Shown: one piece after another, positions 8,988-17,800 of the stretch
How the letters are laid out: every line of letters starts with the position of its first letter
Position numbering within the stretch: the first letter of the stretch is position 1
NCBI RefSeq assembly: GCF_031845305.1
Contig: NZ_JAVREH010000002.1
Location: 1-64,000 of the forward strand
DNA length: 64,000 nucleotides
From: Jatrophihabitans_A lederbergiae
GTDB taxonomy: Bacteria; Actinomycetota; Actinomycetes; Mycobacteriales; Jatrophihabitantaceae
Direction of reading: 5' to 3'
Position numbers and translations under genes: made by a program
Notes under the pieces: generated by a model
Told to the model about the DNA's origin: nothing
Databases searched by the model: none
Seen by the model: only the letters and a program-made list of their open reading frames with translations

Positions 8988-10641
8988 GTACGGGCTCCTT
9001 GGTTTGCGAGTCAGTGGTGGGTAGGTCGGTCCTGGGTAGATAGGTGTTGAGGTGCTGATCGAAGACTTTCTGCGCCAGCGGAATGCACATCAGGTGCATC
9101 GGACGTTGCATCACCGTCTGCGGCGGAGCTGTGCGGGCCAACTCAGCTGCGATGTTCCGGACAACTCGCCTGACTGTGGTGGACCATTCGGCACGCGCGG
9201 CAGGGAGAGCCGGTTCGTCGTGAAGGGACGCGACCCAGGTGCGGAACGGCGCATCCAGGGCGGCATATCCGGCGGCTGCGGCCTCGGCCCTGGCTGCGGC
9301 CATCCTGGTCTTGCCCGAGTCCCCCGGCGCGTCACCGACCTCGGCCTTGGCGATGTTCTCGCCGAGAATCCCCAGTGCCCAGCACACCTTGCTCGCCACA
9401 TCGACGGCCCACTCGACCGCCCGACCCATCTGCGGATGATCTTCCGAAAGGACGACGAGGTTCAGCGAGTAGGCGTCGTCGATGATCTCGGCAACGGTCG
9501 CGTTCTGCGTTCCGTAAACCACGCCGACGGCATGCAGTCGCACGATGAAGTCGCCGGGCAGCGTTTCGAGCACGCTGAGCTTTGACAGCCACTGGACCAC
9601 ACCGGGAACCCTGCTGCGAGGGTTGCCGCTGCTGGATTGGGGCTGCGTGACGTTGGGCAGCACCGAGGCGATGCCCCGCCAGAACGAGCGGCCGGGATCG
9701 TGGCGTGCGGGCAGGTAGTACGGGATTTTGCCGGTGGCCTTGGCCTGGTTTTCGCTGTAGTACCAGCCCGTCATCGGTTCGACGTCGTACTGGTTGACCA
9801 GTACTGCCCGGTCCCCGTTGGCGATCAGTACCCCAGTGACTCGCTCCCCTTCGACCGCCAAACGGATACGGGCCTTCTGCCAGGTGTAGGCACTGACGGG
9901 TCCTAGCGGATAGGGCCGCGTTGCCGCGGCAGCGGTCTGAGGTTGGGTCTCCCACGGCGGCAGATCCGGATCGGCCTCGGCTTCACGTTGGTAACCCACC
10001 AAGTTCAGCAACAGGGTTTCCCGCAGGTTCGAACCTTCCGCGAACAGTCCGCCGAGCCCACCAGCCCAACCGGTCCCGATCGGGTATCCCTTGCCGGCCT
10101 TGACGCGATCATCGCCGACAGCGGCGGACTTGATGCCCGAGGTCTCGAACGCCTGGGCGTGCACCACCCAGCGAGCAGCCTCGGCCAACCCGATCGACGC
10201 CAGCGCCGTGCCCGAGCGAGTGGTCTGAAATGGGATACCGTTCGGAACGTCGGCGATGAGGGATTCCAGACCGGTCACCTCGTTGTTGGAGGTGTGCAGA
10301 TCCGCGACCTGAAAGAACGGCGCGGTCGTGCTCAGCAAGTCGAAACGGTCACGGTGCCGGGCGAGATAATCGGTGATCTCAGAGATCGGCAGTGTCTCCG
10401 CTGTCCACAGATCTTTCCAGGAGTCGGAGGTCACCGTGCCGCCGATTGCTCGATAGAGGATCGCCAACAGCAGCCGGGTCACTGCGAAACCAGTGGTGGA
10501 TAGTTCTCCGGTGATGGCGCGGGCTTGGGGTGCCAAGGCGAAGGCATCGGCCAGCGACACCTCGCGGGTCGTGCCATCGAGCAGGTGCATCATCACCCAC
10601 GGTTGGGTGGTGAGGTCGAACGCGGGCGTGCTGGTGTTCAC
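8980..10641 (-). CDS. casA: Cse1 (Cas8e/CasA), PAM-recognition subunit of Cascade
   Basis: Large subunit that reads the PAM on invader DNA and recruits Cas3; 553 aa. The N-terminus has FDLTTQPWVMMHLLDGTTRE, which is characteristic of CasA, followed by DLLSTTAPFFQVADLH. The middle carries GGLGGLFAEGSNLRETLLLN and the C-terminal four-helix region follows. The ATG overlaps the cas3 stop by 4 bp. From the overlapping spacers in the adjacent array I infer that this protein accepts an AAN-type PAM. Confidence 0.95.
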   Translation of the reverse strand: MNTSTPAFDLTTQPWVMMHLLDGTTREVSLADAFALAPQARAITGELSTTGFAVTRLLLAILYRAIGGTVTSDSWKDLWTAETLPISEITDYLARHRDRFDLLSTTAPFFQVADLHTSNNEVTGLESLIADVPNGIPFQTTRSGTALASIGLAEAARWVVHAQAFETSGIKSAAVGDDRVKAGKGYPIGTGWAGGLGGLFAEGSNLRETLLLNLVGYQREAEADPDLPPWETQPQTAAAATRPYPLGPVSAYTWQKARIRLAVEGERVTGVLIANGDRAVLVNQYDVEPMTGWYYSENQAKATGKIPYYLPARHDPGRSFWRGIASVLPNVTQPQSSSGNPRSRVPGVVQWLSKLSVLETLPGDFIVRLHAVGVVYGTQNATVAEIIDDAYSLNLVVLSEDHPQMGRAVEWAVDVASKVCWALGILGENIAKAEVGDAPGDSGKTRMAAARAEAAAAGYAALDAPFRTWVASLHDEPALPAARAEWSTTVRRVVRNIAAELARTAPPQTVMQRPMHLMCIPLAQKVFDQHLNTYLPRTDLPTTDSQTKEPVHA

Positions 10642-13568
10642 GACGGTCCTCTCATGTTGGCATCACTGTGCATGTGGGGCGGGGGAGTAGCGGTCTGTGC
10701 TGTCTTGGCCACGGCTAAGCCGGCGTCGAGGTCATAGGTGACGAGCTGACCGAGCACCTGCGCCGAAAGCTCAGGTCCTAGTACCAGCACCAATTCGCCT
10801 TGGAGCAGGTACTGGCCCTCGGCCTGGAAGGAGTCGATCCGGTCACGCTCCAACACCCCGATCACCATGTCCGCAACGCCGGGATGCGACAGCGACCGAG
10901 GCAGGCTCAGCGAGCACGAGGCAATGGCCTGAGCGAACCGGCGACCAATCGGCTCGGTGATCGGGATGCGGCGCCCGCTGAACTCACCGATGCCTGGCAA
11001 CGTCCGCAGGGTGCCGTCGGCATCGCGTTGGACCACGATGACCTCAATGGTCTCGTCGGTGTCACGCACTTGCCCGCGCCCAGCGGCCGAGTCCTCATCG
11101 GCGCTGTCGCCGGCGACATCGAGCCAGTCCAGCAGGTCTGTGCTGTCCGGGGATCCCAGCCGCATCTTTTCAGCCTGCTGTCTCTTATGTGCCTGCTGGC
11201 TGTCGTGGGTGACCCTTGCCTTATCGAGCGTCGCAGTCCAGCTGGACGGGCAGATATCTGTGTTGCCATAGACCGATTGGACGAGCGGCGCGATGTCACC
11301 CGGCAGGCACAGGGCCTGACCGTCGAGGTAAGGCGTCAGCGCGGCCAGCGTTCTGTAGAGCACGTACGGGCTGTAGATGTAGCGTGCGCTGCGGCCGATT
11401 TTCGGCGGCTCAGACTGCCAGTTGTCGATGTCGGTTACCAGGCACACTGGTGTCCGCAACCGCGGGGCACGTTCGGATTGGTTCTCGCCGCGACGATGGC
11501 GATGCAACCGTCCCATCCGCTGCAACATCAGGTCCACCGGCGCCAGATCGGTGACCATGACGTCGAAGTCGACGTCCAGGCTCTGCTCGATCACCTGGCT
11601 GCCTACGACGACATGGCGTGCGCCGATGCGTACGGCGGTGCCGGTATCTTTCTCGATGTCGGTGGGACCGAACAGCTTGAGCAGCTTGTCGTCGAGCCGT
11701 GCACGGTGGGCGTCGACGAAGCGTGAGTGGGCCACGATCACTTCGGTATCGGGCATCAGTCGCCGCAGGTTCTCAGCGGTCTTCTGGACCCGGGCGACGG
11801 TGTTGCGGATGACCACCGCGGCGCCGCCCTCGGCCAGCTCGGCGTTCAGTCTCTCGGCCAGCAGGGTGGTTTCTTCGTCTTCGGTGAAGCGCTCGACGGT
11901 GATGCGGGAGGCGCGCTCCGATGCCGGCACGGCGCGAACGATGGCAGAACCGCCGGTGCTTGCCACCACCACCGGGTAGCCGATGTCGCCTGCCAGCTGG
12001 GGGTAGTCCCTGCCAGCCAGCATCGAGCGCACACCCGGCCGGTCTGCGCGGCCACGCTCGTAGGCAGCGATCATCTGCTGGCGGCGGGTGGAAGGCAAGG
12101 TGGCTGACAGCACCACGACGGGCACCCGGTACGCCCCCAACCATTCCAGGGCTCTATCGAGGTAGACCGACATATAGACGTCGTACGCGTGGGCCTCATC
12201 GAGGATGACGACCTTGCTGGCAAGGCCGAGGTGGCGCAGCACCAGGTGTTTGCTCTTGAGTGCGGCGAACAGCAGCTGATCCACGGTGCCGACGGCGAAG
12301 TTGGCCAGCATCGCCTTCTTGCGCCCGGTCATCCAGCGGTGCACTGCCAGCCGGGTGTCGGCCGGGGTATCGGTGGTTCGATCGGTTTCTTCGGTCTGGC
12401 CCGAGCGGGGGATCCCTGCGAACCGGTCGTCCAGAGCCGCCTTGCCGTGCACCAACATCACCGATGCCGGGGTGCCGTGCCCGGTACCGGTGATGGCGTC
12501 GAGCCAGGTCATGGTGCGAGCGAATATCGCCGACGCGGTGGCCCGGGTGGGCAGTGCGATGTAGAGGCCGGCCGCTCCGGTACGCGCGGCGAGGGTCTCG
12601 GCAGCCAGCAGGGCCGCTTCGGTCTTGCCCTCGCCCATCGGGGCCTCGACGATGATCATGCCTGGTTCTGGCACTGAGCGGGCAATCTCGACGACCTCGC
12701 GTTGGATCGGACGCGGCTGAGCCCCAGCGGGCACCGTGAACCGGTCGGCGAATCCGTCGAGGACATCGGCTTTCTCAGCACGCCATGGCTCGGGGAGTCG
12801 CAGCGCATCCATCGCTCGCTCAACCCTGTCCGCCTCGACAAAGCAGTCACCGTAGGCAAACTGATCGAAACCGCTGGCCACCCAGTCGGACATGATCACC
12901 CCGGCGGTCAACAGGGTCTGTGCCACCGCCGGAAGGCGCACATTGCCCCAGGACTCGATCCGACCGGCCACGTCGCAAACCCGCAATGAGCGTTCCAGGT
13001 ACTCGATCCGCACATCGGACCAGAGACCCTCCCCCAGCAACTCGGGTTCGCCGGCAGAGGCCTTGGCCTGTTGGGAAGTTGGTGGTCTGCCGTGATGGCC
13101 GCCGACTACCAGCGCTGCCGGGAGAACGGCGCGGCGTGACCATCCGTACGCACCGAGCCAATCGCTCAGGGACCGGTAAGAGGCCAGTTCATGCCGATAC
13201 GTAGACCGCTTTCCCCATACGTAAGACAGGTCACCGAAGTCAAATCCCTCGTCTGCCATGCCACGCACCAGCGCGTGTTGGATCCGAGAACTGCCTCGGT
13301 GCTCGAGCTGGATTGCAAAGGCCGGGGAAACCTTGCCGATGTCATGGATTCCAGCCAGCCACACCAGCAGGGCTCGGCCATCGTCGAGTCCGCCGGGCAG
13401 TTCCGTTGAGATCAGAGTCTTGACGTTGGCCGAGAGCCAATCGTCCCAGATCCGGGCGGCCACGGCTGCCGAGTCGTCCAGGTGCTGCCACAGCGGCATC
13501 CACTCGCCTGTTTCGCGATTCGTCTTGGCCCACACCGATAGCGCAGCAGCGCTCAACTCCGAACTCAT
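10638..13568 (-). CDS. cas3: Cas3, HD nuclease-helicase
   Basis: Effector that unwinds and degrades target DNA after Cascade forms an R-loop. I chose the ATG at 13568 (MSSELSAAALSVWAKTN), 976 aa, because it matches the family N-terminus and has GGTGAGG just upstream; the frame is open to 13676. In order: HD nuclease domain with LAGIHDIGK (about residues 73-81) and GGHHGRPPT; SF2 helicase with Walker A MGEGKTEAALL, DEAH box VILDEAHAYD, motif III LSATLP and motif VI QRMGRLHRHRR; then the C-terminal domain. It is the first gene of the cas operon and appears intact. GC looks lower than in flanking housekeeping genes, as through the whole cas block. Confidence 0.96.
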   Translation of the reverse strand: MSSELSAAALSVWAKTNRETGEWMPLWQHLDDSAAVAARIWDDWLSANVKTLISTELPGGLDDGRALLVWLAGIHDIGKVSPAFAIQLEHRGSSRIQHALVRGMADEGFDFGDLSYVWGKRSTYRHELASYRSLSDWLGAYGWSRRAVLPAALVVGGHHGRPPTSQQAKASAGEPELLGEGLWSDVRIEYLERSLRVCDVAGRIESWGNVRLPAVAQTLLTAGVIMSDWVASGFDQFAYGDCFVEADRVERAMDALRLPEPWRAEKADVLDGFADRFTVPAGAQPRPIQREVVEIARSVPEPGMIIVEAPMGEGKTEAALLAAETLAARTGAAGLYIALPTRATASAIFARTMTWLDAITGTGHGTPASVMLVHGKAALDDRFAGIPRSGQTEETDRTTDTPADTRLAVHRWMTGRKKAMLANFAVGTVDQLLFAALKSKHLVLRHLGLASKVVILDEAHAYDVYMSVYLDRALEWLGAYRVPVVVLSATLPSTRRQQMIAAYERGRADRPGVRSMLAGRDYPQLAGDIGYPVVVASTGGSAIVRAVPASERASRITVERFTEDEETTLLAERLNAELAEGGAAVVIRNTVARVQKTAENLRRLMPDTEVIVAHSRFVDAHRARLDDKLLKLFGPTDIEKDTGTAVRIGARHVVVGSQVIEQSLDVDFDVMVTDLAPVDLMLQRMGRLHRHRRGENQSERAPRLRTPVCLVTDIDNWQSEPPKIGRSARYIYSPYVLYRTLAALTPYLDGQALCLPGDIAPLVQSVYGNTDICPSSWTATLDKARVTHDSQQAHKRQQAEKMRLGSPDSTDLLDWLDVAGDSADEDSAAGRGQVRDTDETIEVIVVQRDADGTLRTLPGIGEFSGRRIPITEPIGRRFAQAIASCSLSLPRSLSHPGVADMVIGVLERDRIDSFQAEGQYLLQGELVLVLGPELSAQVLGQLVTYDLDAGLAVAKTAQTATPPPHMHSDANMRGPS

Positions 13569-13893
13569 CACCTCACCAGCACAAACATAGATGCTTCCCC
13601 CGAATCCGATCTTCTGCCAACTACGGGGCAGTGTGCCGGATACCACCGACACTTTCGCGGCGACAGGCGGATTCATCGACGGTGGCAGCCAGCGACCCTA
13701 ACCACAGCGGGTAGCTCGCGATCTACGCGCGCTGACTGAGTCCAGCGGGAGGTGTATGACGTCGTGCCCGCAAATGCTGAGACTCCCTGGCCGTCGGTGC
13801 GCACCATGCCGCACTGGCTCCTGACCAGAGGCTGTCCTTGGGCTCAGGCACCGGTGTCACTGCGCTGATGTCGCGGCGACCCTCAGGGCACGT
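13569..13893 (-). promoter_or_regulatory. Upstream region of the cas operon
   Basis: About 325 bp without a gene between cas3 and the DUF1810 gene. It must carry the cas operon promoter, because every downstream junction overlaps or nearly does. A TATGTT lies roughly 20 nt upstream of the cas3 ATG on the minus strand, but no well-spaced -35 box is obvious. Nothing else recognisable was seen. Confidence 0.3.
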
Positions 13894-14319
13894 TTACAGG
13901 CGGGCGTCGGTGGCGGCGTCCGGCACGCCCTCGAAGAAGCGGTCGAGGACCTGCCCGAACACCGGCTCGTCGGGCAGCGCTCGCAGGAACAGGGTCATGG
14001 ACGAGTGCAGCTTCTGTGCGTCGATGCCGCCGAAGACCTGTTCCGCGCTGCCAGCCTCCGTAGCCGCGACAACGGCGGCGCACTCCAGCAGCCGTGGACC
14101 GAGAACCGGGTGCGCGGCATAGGCCCGCGCCTCCTCGAGTGAGGTGATGGCGTACCTGCGTGAGGTGGGGCTCTGGCCCAGGCCGGCGATCTGCGGAAAG
14201 ACGAACCACATCCAGTGGCTGGTCTTGCGGCCTCGCTCCAACTCAGCGAGCGCCCGGCCGTAGGTGCCGCCCTGGTCCTGCGCGGTGACGAAGCGCTCCA
14301 GATCGTACGGATCGTCCAT
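13894..14319 (-). CDS. DUF1810 family protein
   Basis: A 141-aa soluble protein of a widespread bacterial family with no established function (sometimes labelled calpastatin in databases). The diagnostic blocks are DLERFVTAQDQGGTYGRAL, GRKTSHWMWFVFPQ, GLGQSPTSRRYAI and AAHPVLGPRLLE, all in order. The ATG at 14319 gives the expected N-terminus. It stands alone, divergent from the coiled-coil membrane protein. A strong 16-bp hairpin lies between the two starts. Confidence 0.88.
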   Translation of the reverse strand: MDDPYDLERFVTAQDQGGTYGRALAELERGRKTSHWMWFVFPQIAGLGQSPTSRRYAITSLEEARAYAAHPVLGPRLLECAAVVAATEAGSAEQVFGGIDAQKLHSSMTLFLRALPDEPVFGQVLDRFFEGVPDAATDARL

Positions 14320-14334
14320 CGTGCTGCCACCCCT

Positions 14335-14387
14335 TCGCTACCACGCCCCGAGCACCAACTTAGGGGATGCCCGGGGCGTGGTAGCGA
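14335..14387. repeat. Perfect 16-bp inverted repeat
   Basis: Arms at 14335-14350 (TCGCTACCACGCCCCG) and 14372-14387 are perfectly complementary with a 21-nt loop. The structure lies 16 bp upstream of the DUF1810 start, in its 5' leader, and has no T-tract on either side. It could be a regulatory hairpin, or an attenuator of transcripts entering from the right. Confidence 0.7.
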
Positions 14388-14516
14388 GTTCAGTCGCCCT
14401 TGACGTTGACGATCTGGTGCGTACAAGGGCAGCTTGTACAACAGCGAGGCCTCCAACGGCATATCTGGCGGCCCCATGCCCGGGGGTCTAGCCTCGACGC
14501 CCAGGAGGTTCATCTG

Positions 14517-14882
14517 ATGAAGACGCTCATCATCGTGATAATCGTGATCGTCGTGGTGCTCGCGCTGCTGGCCTTGGTGGTGCTGCCGCGGATGCGCGCG
14601 AAGGCGACCGTACGCAAGCAGGCCGAAGCCCAGGAGCACCTGGCCAGCGCGCAGGAGCGGTCCGCCGAGGCGGAGCGGGCTCAGGCGGCCGCCGACGAGC
14701 AGGCGGCGCGCGCCCGGCGCGAGCGCGCCGACGCCGAGTTGCGGGCAGCGGACAACGAGCGTGAGGCAGCGGAGCGGGCTGCCGAGGCGCAGCGCCAGCG
14801 CGCCGAGGCCGAGCAACTGCAGAGCCGCGCGGCCAAGTTGGACCCACGGCTGCGGGATCAGGATCCGCGCGTCGGCGACTGA
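14517..14882 (+). CDS. Small membrane-anchored coiled-coil protein
   Basis: I do not recognise a named family. The 121-aa product begins with one hydrophobic segment (about residues 3-24, TLIIVIIVIVVVLALLALVV). The rest is an uninterrupted Ala/Glu/Arg/Gln helix with heptad spacing, ending in a short RDQDPRVGD tail. It is probably a tail-out membrane protein with a long cytoplasmic or periplasmic coiled coil. The ATG at 14517 is set by the AGGAGG upstream; the frame is open to 14400 but without a matching ribosome site. It precedes the antiporter gene by about 100 bp. Confidence 0.75.
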   Translation: MKTLIIVIIVIVVVLALLALVVLPRMRAKATVRKQAEAQEHLASAQERSAEAERAQAAADEQAARARRERADAELRAADNEREAAERAAEAQRQRAEAEQLQSRAAKLDPRLRDQDPRVGD

Positions 14883-14979
14883 CCGCGGGTAGCCGCGCGG
14901 GCATTAGGGTGGAGCCCGGTGCGCCGGGAAGTCTGGTCGGCAATGGTTCAACCATGTCCGGACCTGGCTGAGGAGCACG

Positions 14980-16461
14980 ATGACCGACACCTATCCCTAT
15001 GCGTGGCTGCTCGCGCTGATTGCGGCGGTGGGGCTCGCCGCCCTGCTGTCGAATCGGGTCACCGCCCGGCTCCGGGTTCCGGCACCGGCTCTCATGCTGG
15101 GAGCCGCCGCGGTCGCGGTGAAGGTGGTGCCGCCGCTGCACACGCCTTCCGAGCAGACCGTCAACCGGTTGGTGACGGTGGCTCTCGTCGTGCTGCTCTT
15201 CGACGGCGGCATGCACATCGGGTGGCCGCGGTTCCGAGCGGCGGCCCGCTCGATCGCCGTCGTCGGCGTGCTGGGAACGTTCCTGACCGCGGCCGGCGCG
15301 GCGCTGTTCCTGCATTTGGTGGTCGGTCTGGACTGGTACCCGGCCCTGCTCGTCGCCACGGCGGTTGCGCCCACCGATCCCGCGGTGGTGTTCTCGGTAC
15401 TCGGGCAGCGTGAGATCGCGGGCCCGAGCGGCACGATCCTGGAAGGGGAATCCGGCGCCAACGACCCGGTCGGCATCGCGTTGATGGCGAGCCTGCTGTC
15501 GGCCGGTGGGCTGTCCGGCGCGGCGTTCGGGCAGGTCGGCGGCCAGTTCCTGCTGCAGATGGGCGTCGGCGCGGCCGTCGGGGTGGTTGGCGGCCGCGCG
15601 ATGCTGTGGTTCATGCGCCACGTCCCGCTACCCGGCGAAGGCCTCTATCCGCTGCGCACGCTGGCGTGCGCGCTGGCGCTGTTCGGGCTGGCGACCGTCG
15701 CGCACGGCTCGGGCTTTCTGGCCGTGTTCATCGCGGGAATCCTTATCGGCGAGGAGCGCGCACCGTACAAGCGCGAGATCGAGCACTTCCACTCAGCACT
15801 GGCCAGTCTCGGTGAGATCGTGGCCTTCGTGGTGCTCGGCCTGACGGTCGACCTTGCCGAGTTGACCCGGCTCGACGTGTGGCTGCCCGGTCTGGCGCTG
15901 GGGCTTGCGCTCGCGCTGGTGCTGCGGCCGGTGCTGGTGGCCCCGTGCCTGGCCGGCGCCGGTTTGAATCGCAACGAGAAGGGCTTCGTGTTGTTCTCCG
16001 GCTTGAAGGGGGCGGTGCCGATCCTGCTCGGTAGCTTCCTGCTCGCCTCGCATCTCGCCGATGCCGAGCGGTTGTACGCCATCGTGGTGGTGGTCGTGAT
16101 CTTCTCGGTGGTGGTCCAGGGCAGCCTGGTGCCGACGGCCGCCAAGCTGCTCCGGGTACCGATGCGCATGGTTGAGCCGGAGCCCTGGACGCTGGGCGTC
16201 CGGCTGCGCGACGAGCCGAACGGAGTGCAGCGGCTGACCGTGGCCGACGGCTCGATCGCGGCCGGTCGGACCATCCGCGAGCTGAGCGACCTTCCCGAGA
16301 ACGCCTGGGTGAGCTTCCTCGTCCGGGACGGGCAACTGGTGCCGGTGAGCGCGCGTACCCGGTTACGTGCCGGCGATGACGCCCTGGTGCTGGCCGATCC
16401 CGGGGTGGCCGGAGCGCTGCGCCGGGTGTTCGAGCAGCCCGTGCGCGATCCGGCCGACTGA
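14980..16461 (+). CDS. CPA1-family cation/proton antiporter with RCK-C domain
   Basis: Exchanges protons for Na+ or K+ across the membrane. The 493-aa protein has about twelve hydrophobic segments over residues 1-385. It includes LLFDGGMHI, the ion-site motif VAPTDPAVVFSVL and LEGESGANDPVGIAL with the Asn-Asp pair expected of CPA1 exchangers. A C-terminal TrkA_C/RCK_C domain (about 400-490) is as in NhaP2/CvrA-type potassium/proton antiporters, suggesting regulation by a cytoplasmic ligand. The ATG is preceded by GAGGAG. Ion preference cannot be read from the sequence. The stop codon lies at the edge of a tandem repeat. Confidence 0.9.
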   Translation: MTDTYPYAWLLALIAAVGLAALLSNRVTARLRVPAPALMLGAAAVAVKVVPPLHTPSEQTVNRLVTVALVVLLFDGGMHIGWPRFRAAARSIAVVGVLGTFLTAAGAALFLHLVVGLDWYPALLVATAVAPTDPAVVFSVLGQREIAGPSGTILEGESGANDPVGIALMASLLSAGGLSGAAFGQVGGQFLLQMGVGAAVGVVGGRAMLWFMRHVPLPGEGLYPLRTLACALALFGLATVAHGSGFLAVFIAGILIGEERAPYKREIEHFHSALASLGEIVAFVVLGLTVDLAELTRLDVWLPGLALGLALALVLRPVLVAPCLAGAGLNRNEKGFVLFSGLKGAVPILLGSFLLASHLADAERLYAIVVVVVIFSVVVQGSLVPTAAKLLRVPMRMVEPEPWTLGVRLRDEPNGVQRLTVADGSIAAGRTIRELSDLPENAWVSFLVRDGQLVPVSARTRLRAGDDALVLADPGVAGALRRVFEQPVRDPAD

Positions 16462-16462
16462 G

Positions 16463-16552
16463 CTGATCCATGCGGCTCAGCTGATCCATGCGGCTCAGCT
16501 GATCCAGCGGGCCGAGCTGATCCGGCCGGCTGAGCTGATCCGGCTGGCTGAG
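16463..16552. repeat. Tandem repeat, five 18-bp units
   Basis: Five units with the frame CTGATCC(A/G)NNCGGCTNAG run from 16463 to 16552. The first two are identical (CTGATCCATGCGGCTCAG) and the next three diverged. The last codons of the antiporter (GATCCGGCCGACTGA) look like a partial sixth unit. The array fills the gap between the antiporter stop and the P450 stop exactly. Confidence 0.9.
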
Positions 16553-17722
16553 CTATGGCACCGTCCGGTTCCAGCGGACCCACACCGCCGCGGATTTGCG
16601 GAACACCAACCCAGACGGCTCGACCGTCCGGGCCGGATCGAGCCGCACTCCCGGCAGCGCCAGCAAGGCCCGGGCCGCCGTCCGGGTTTCCAGCCGGGCC
16701 AGGTGCGCGCCGAGGCACACATGCGGTCCCTGGGCGAAGGCCAGTTGCTTGCGCAGGTTGGGACGGCCGGGGTCGAATCGATCGGGATGCTCGAAGACCG
16801 CCGGATCCCGGTTGGCGCCCGCCAGCGACACCACCACCAGCTCGCCGCGGCGGATGCGGACACCGGCGATCTCACTGTCCCTGGTGGCGTAGCGGTCGAC
16901 CACGGCGGCGGCCGGCTCCAGCCGCAGCGATTCCTCGATGGCCGCGTCGAGCAGGTCGTTCTCATGCAGCAGCGCGGCAGGGTCGAAACCCTCCCGCAGC
17001 AGGTGCAGAACCAGGTTGGTGATCATGCCCTCAGTGGTCTCGATACCACCGAAGAGCAGCACGGCGATGTCAGAGAGCAACTCGGTCGACGTGAGCGTGC
17101 CGGCCGTCGCCGCGACCTCGCCGAGAAAGCTGGAGGCACCGGCGGTGGCAATGGTCGAGCGGACGGCGTCGGTCAGCGCCGCATAGGCGAGCCGGCTGCC
17201 CTCGGGAACTCCGGAGCCACTCGTCACGGCCGCGACGGCGGCGACGATGTCGGTGTACCAAGTGAGCAGTTGCCCGACGTCGATCGCCTTCAGGCCCAGC
17301 GCCCGTTGCATGCACGCCGCGGCCAGCGGGCCGGCGATCGCGGTCCTGATCTCGGCTTCGCCCGCCGGCGCGACGGCGGCGACCAGCCGGGTGGCCTCGG
17401 TGTCGACGAAGTCCACGAAGTGCGCCCGCGTCGAGCGAGGCGTGAACGGTGAGACGAACGGTTGGCGGTGCCGGTCGTGCTCCGCGCCGTCGGTGGACAG
17501 CATGCTCGGCCCGACGACCCGGCTGGTGCTGAAACGCGGGTCGTCGACGGTGAACGTGCCGGCGTCGCGCATCACGCGTACTGCTGCCGCGTGCCCGACC
17601 ACCAGCCATCCGCCCAGCGAGTCCACCCAGGCCAGCGGCGCCGTGCTGCGGATGCTCGCGAGCGCCGGATGTGGATCGCGCGTCAGGACGTCCAGGGTGG
17701 GCCAGGCAACCGGCGTCGTCAT
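16553..17722 (-). CDS. Cytochrome P450
   Basis: Heme monooxygenase of the soluble bacterial class, 389 aa. The heme-ligand loop is FAQGPHVCLGAHLARLE with the cysteine at about residue 336. The ExxR motif lies in IEESLRLEP, the I-helix has LLFGGIETTEG, and PDRFDPGRPN precedes the heme loop. No redox partner gene is adjacent, so electrons probably come from a ferredoxin encoded elsewhere. Substrate cannot be predicted. It is convergent with the antiporter and divergent from the GGDEF-EAL gene. Confidence 0.93.
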   Translation of the reverse strand: MTTPVAWPTLDVLTRDPHPALASIRSTAPLAWVDSLGGWLVVGHAAAVRVMRDAGTFTVDDPRFSTSRVVGPSMLSTDGAEHDRHRQPFVSPFTPRSTRAHFVDFVDTEATRLVAAVAPAGEAEIRTAIAGPLAAACMQRALGLKAIDVGQLLTWYTDIVAAVAAVTSGSGVPEGSRLAYAALTDAVRSTIATAGASSFLGEVAATAGTLTSTELLSDIAVLLFGGIETTEGMITNLVLHLLREGFDPAALLHENDLLDAAIEESLRLEPAAAVVDRYATRDSEIAGVRIRRGELVVVSLAGANRDPAVFEHPDRFDPGRPNLRKQLAFAQGPHVCLGAHLARLETRTAARALLALPGVRLDPARTVEPSGLVFRKSAAVWVRWNRTVP

Positions 17723-17800
17723 GGACGCCAGTGTGGCAGGACCGCGCGGCTGGGCAGGAGCTGCGGCCCACTGCGTGAGGTAAGAGTTAGCTTAACTTGA

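Noticed and set aside
17786..17796. Dyad GTTAGCTTAAC as an iron box before the GGDEF-EAL gene
   Set aside because: It is too short and imperfect compared with the 19-bp consensus, so it is mentioned only in the gene entry.
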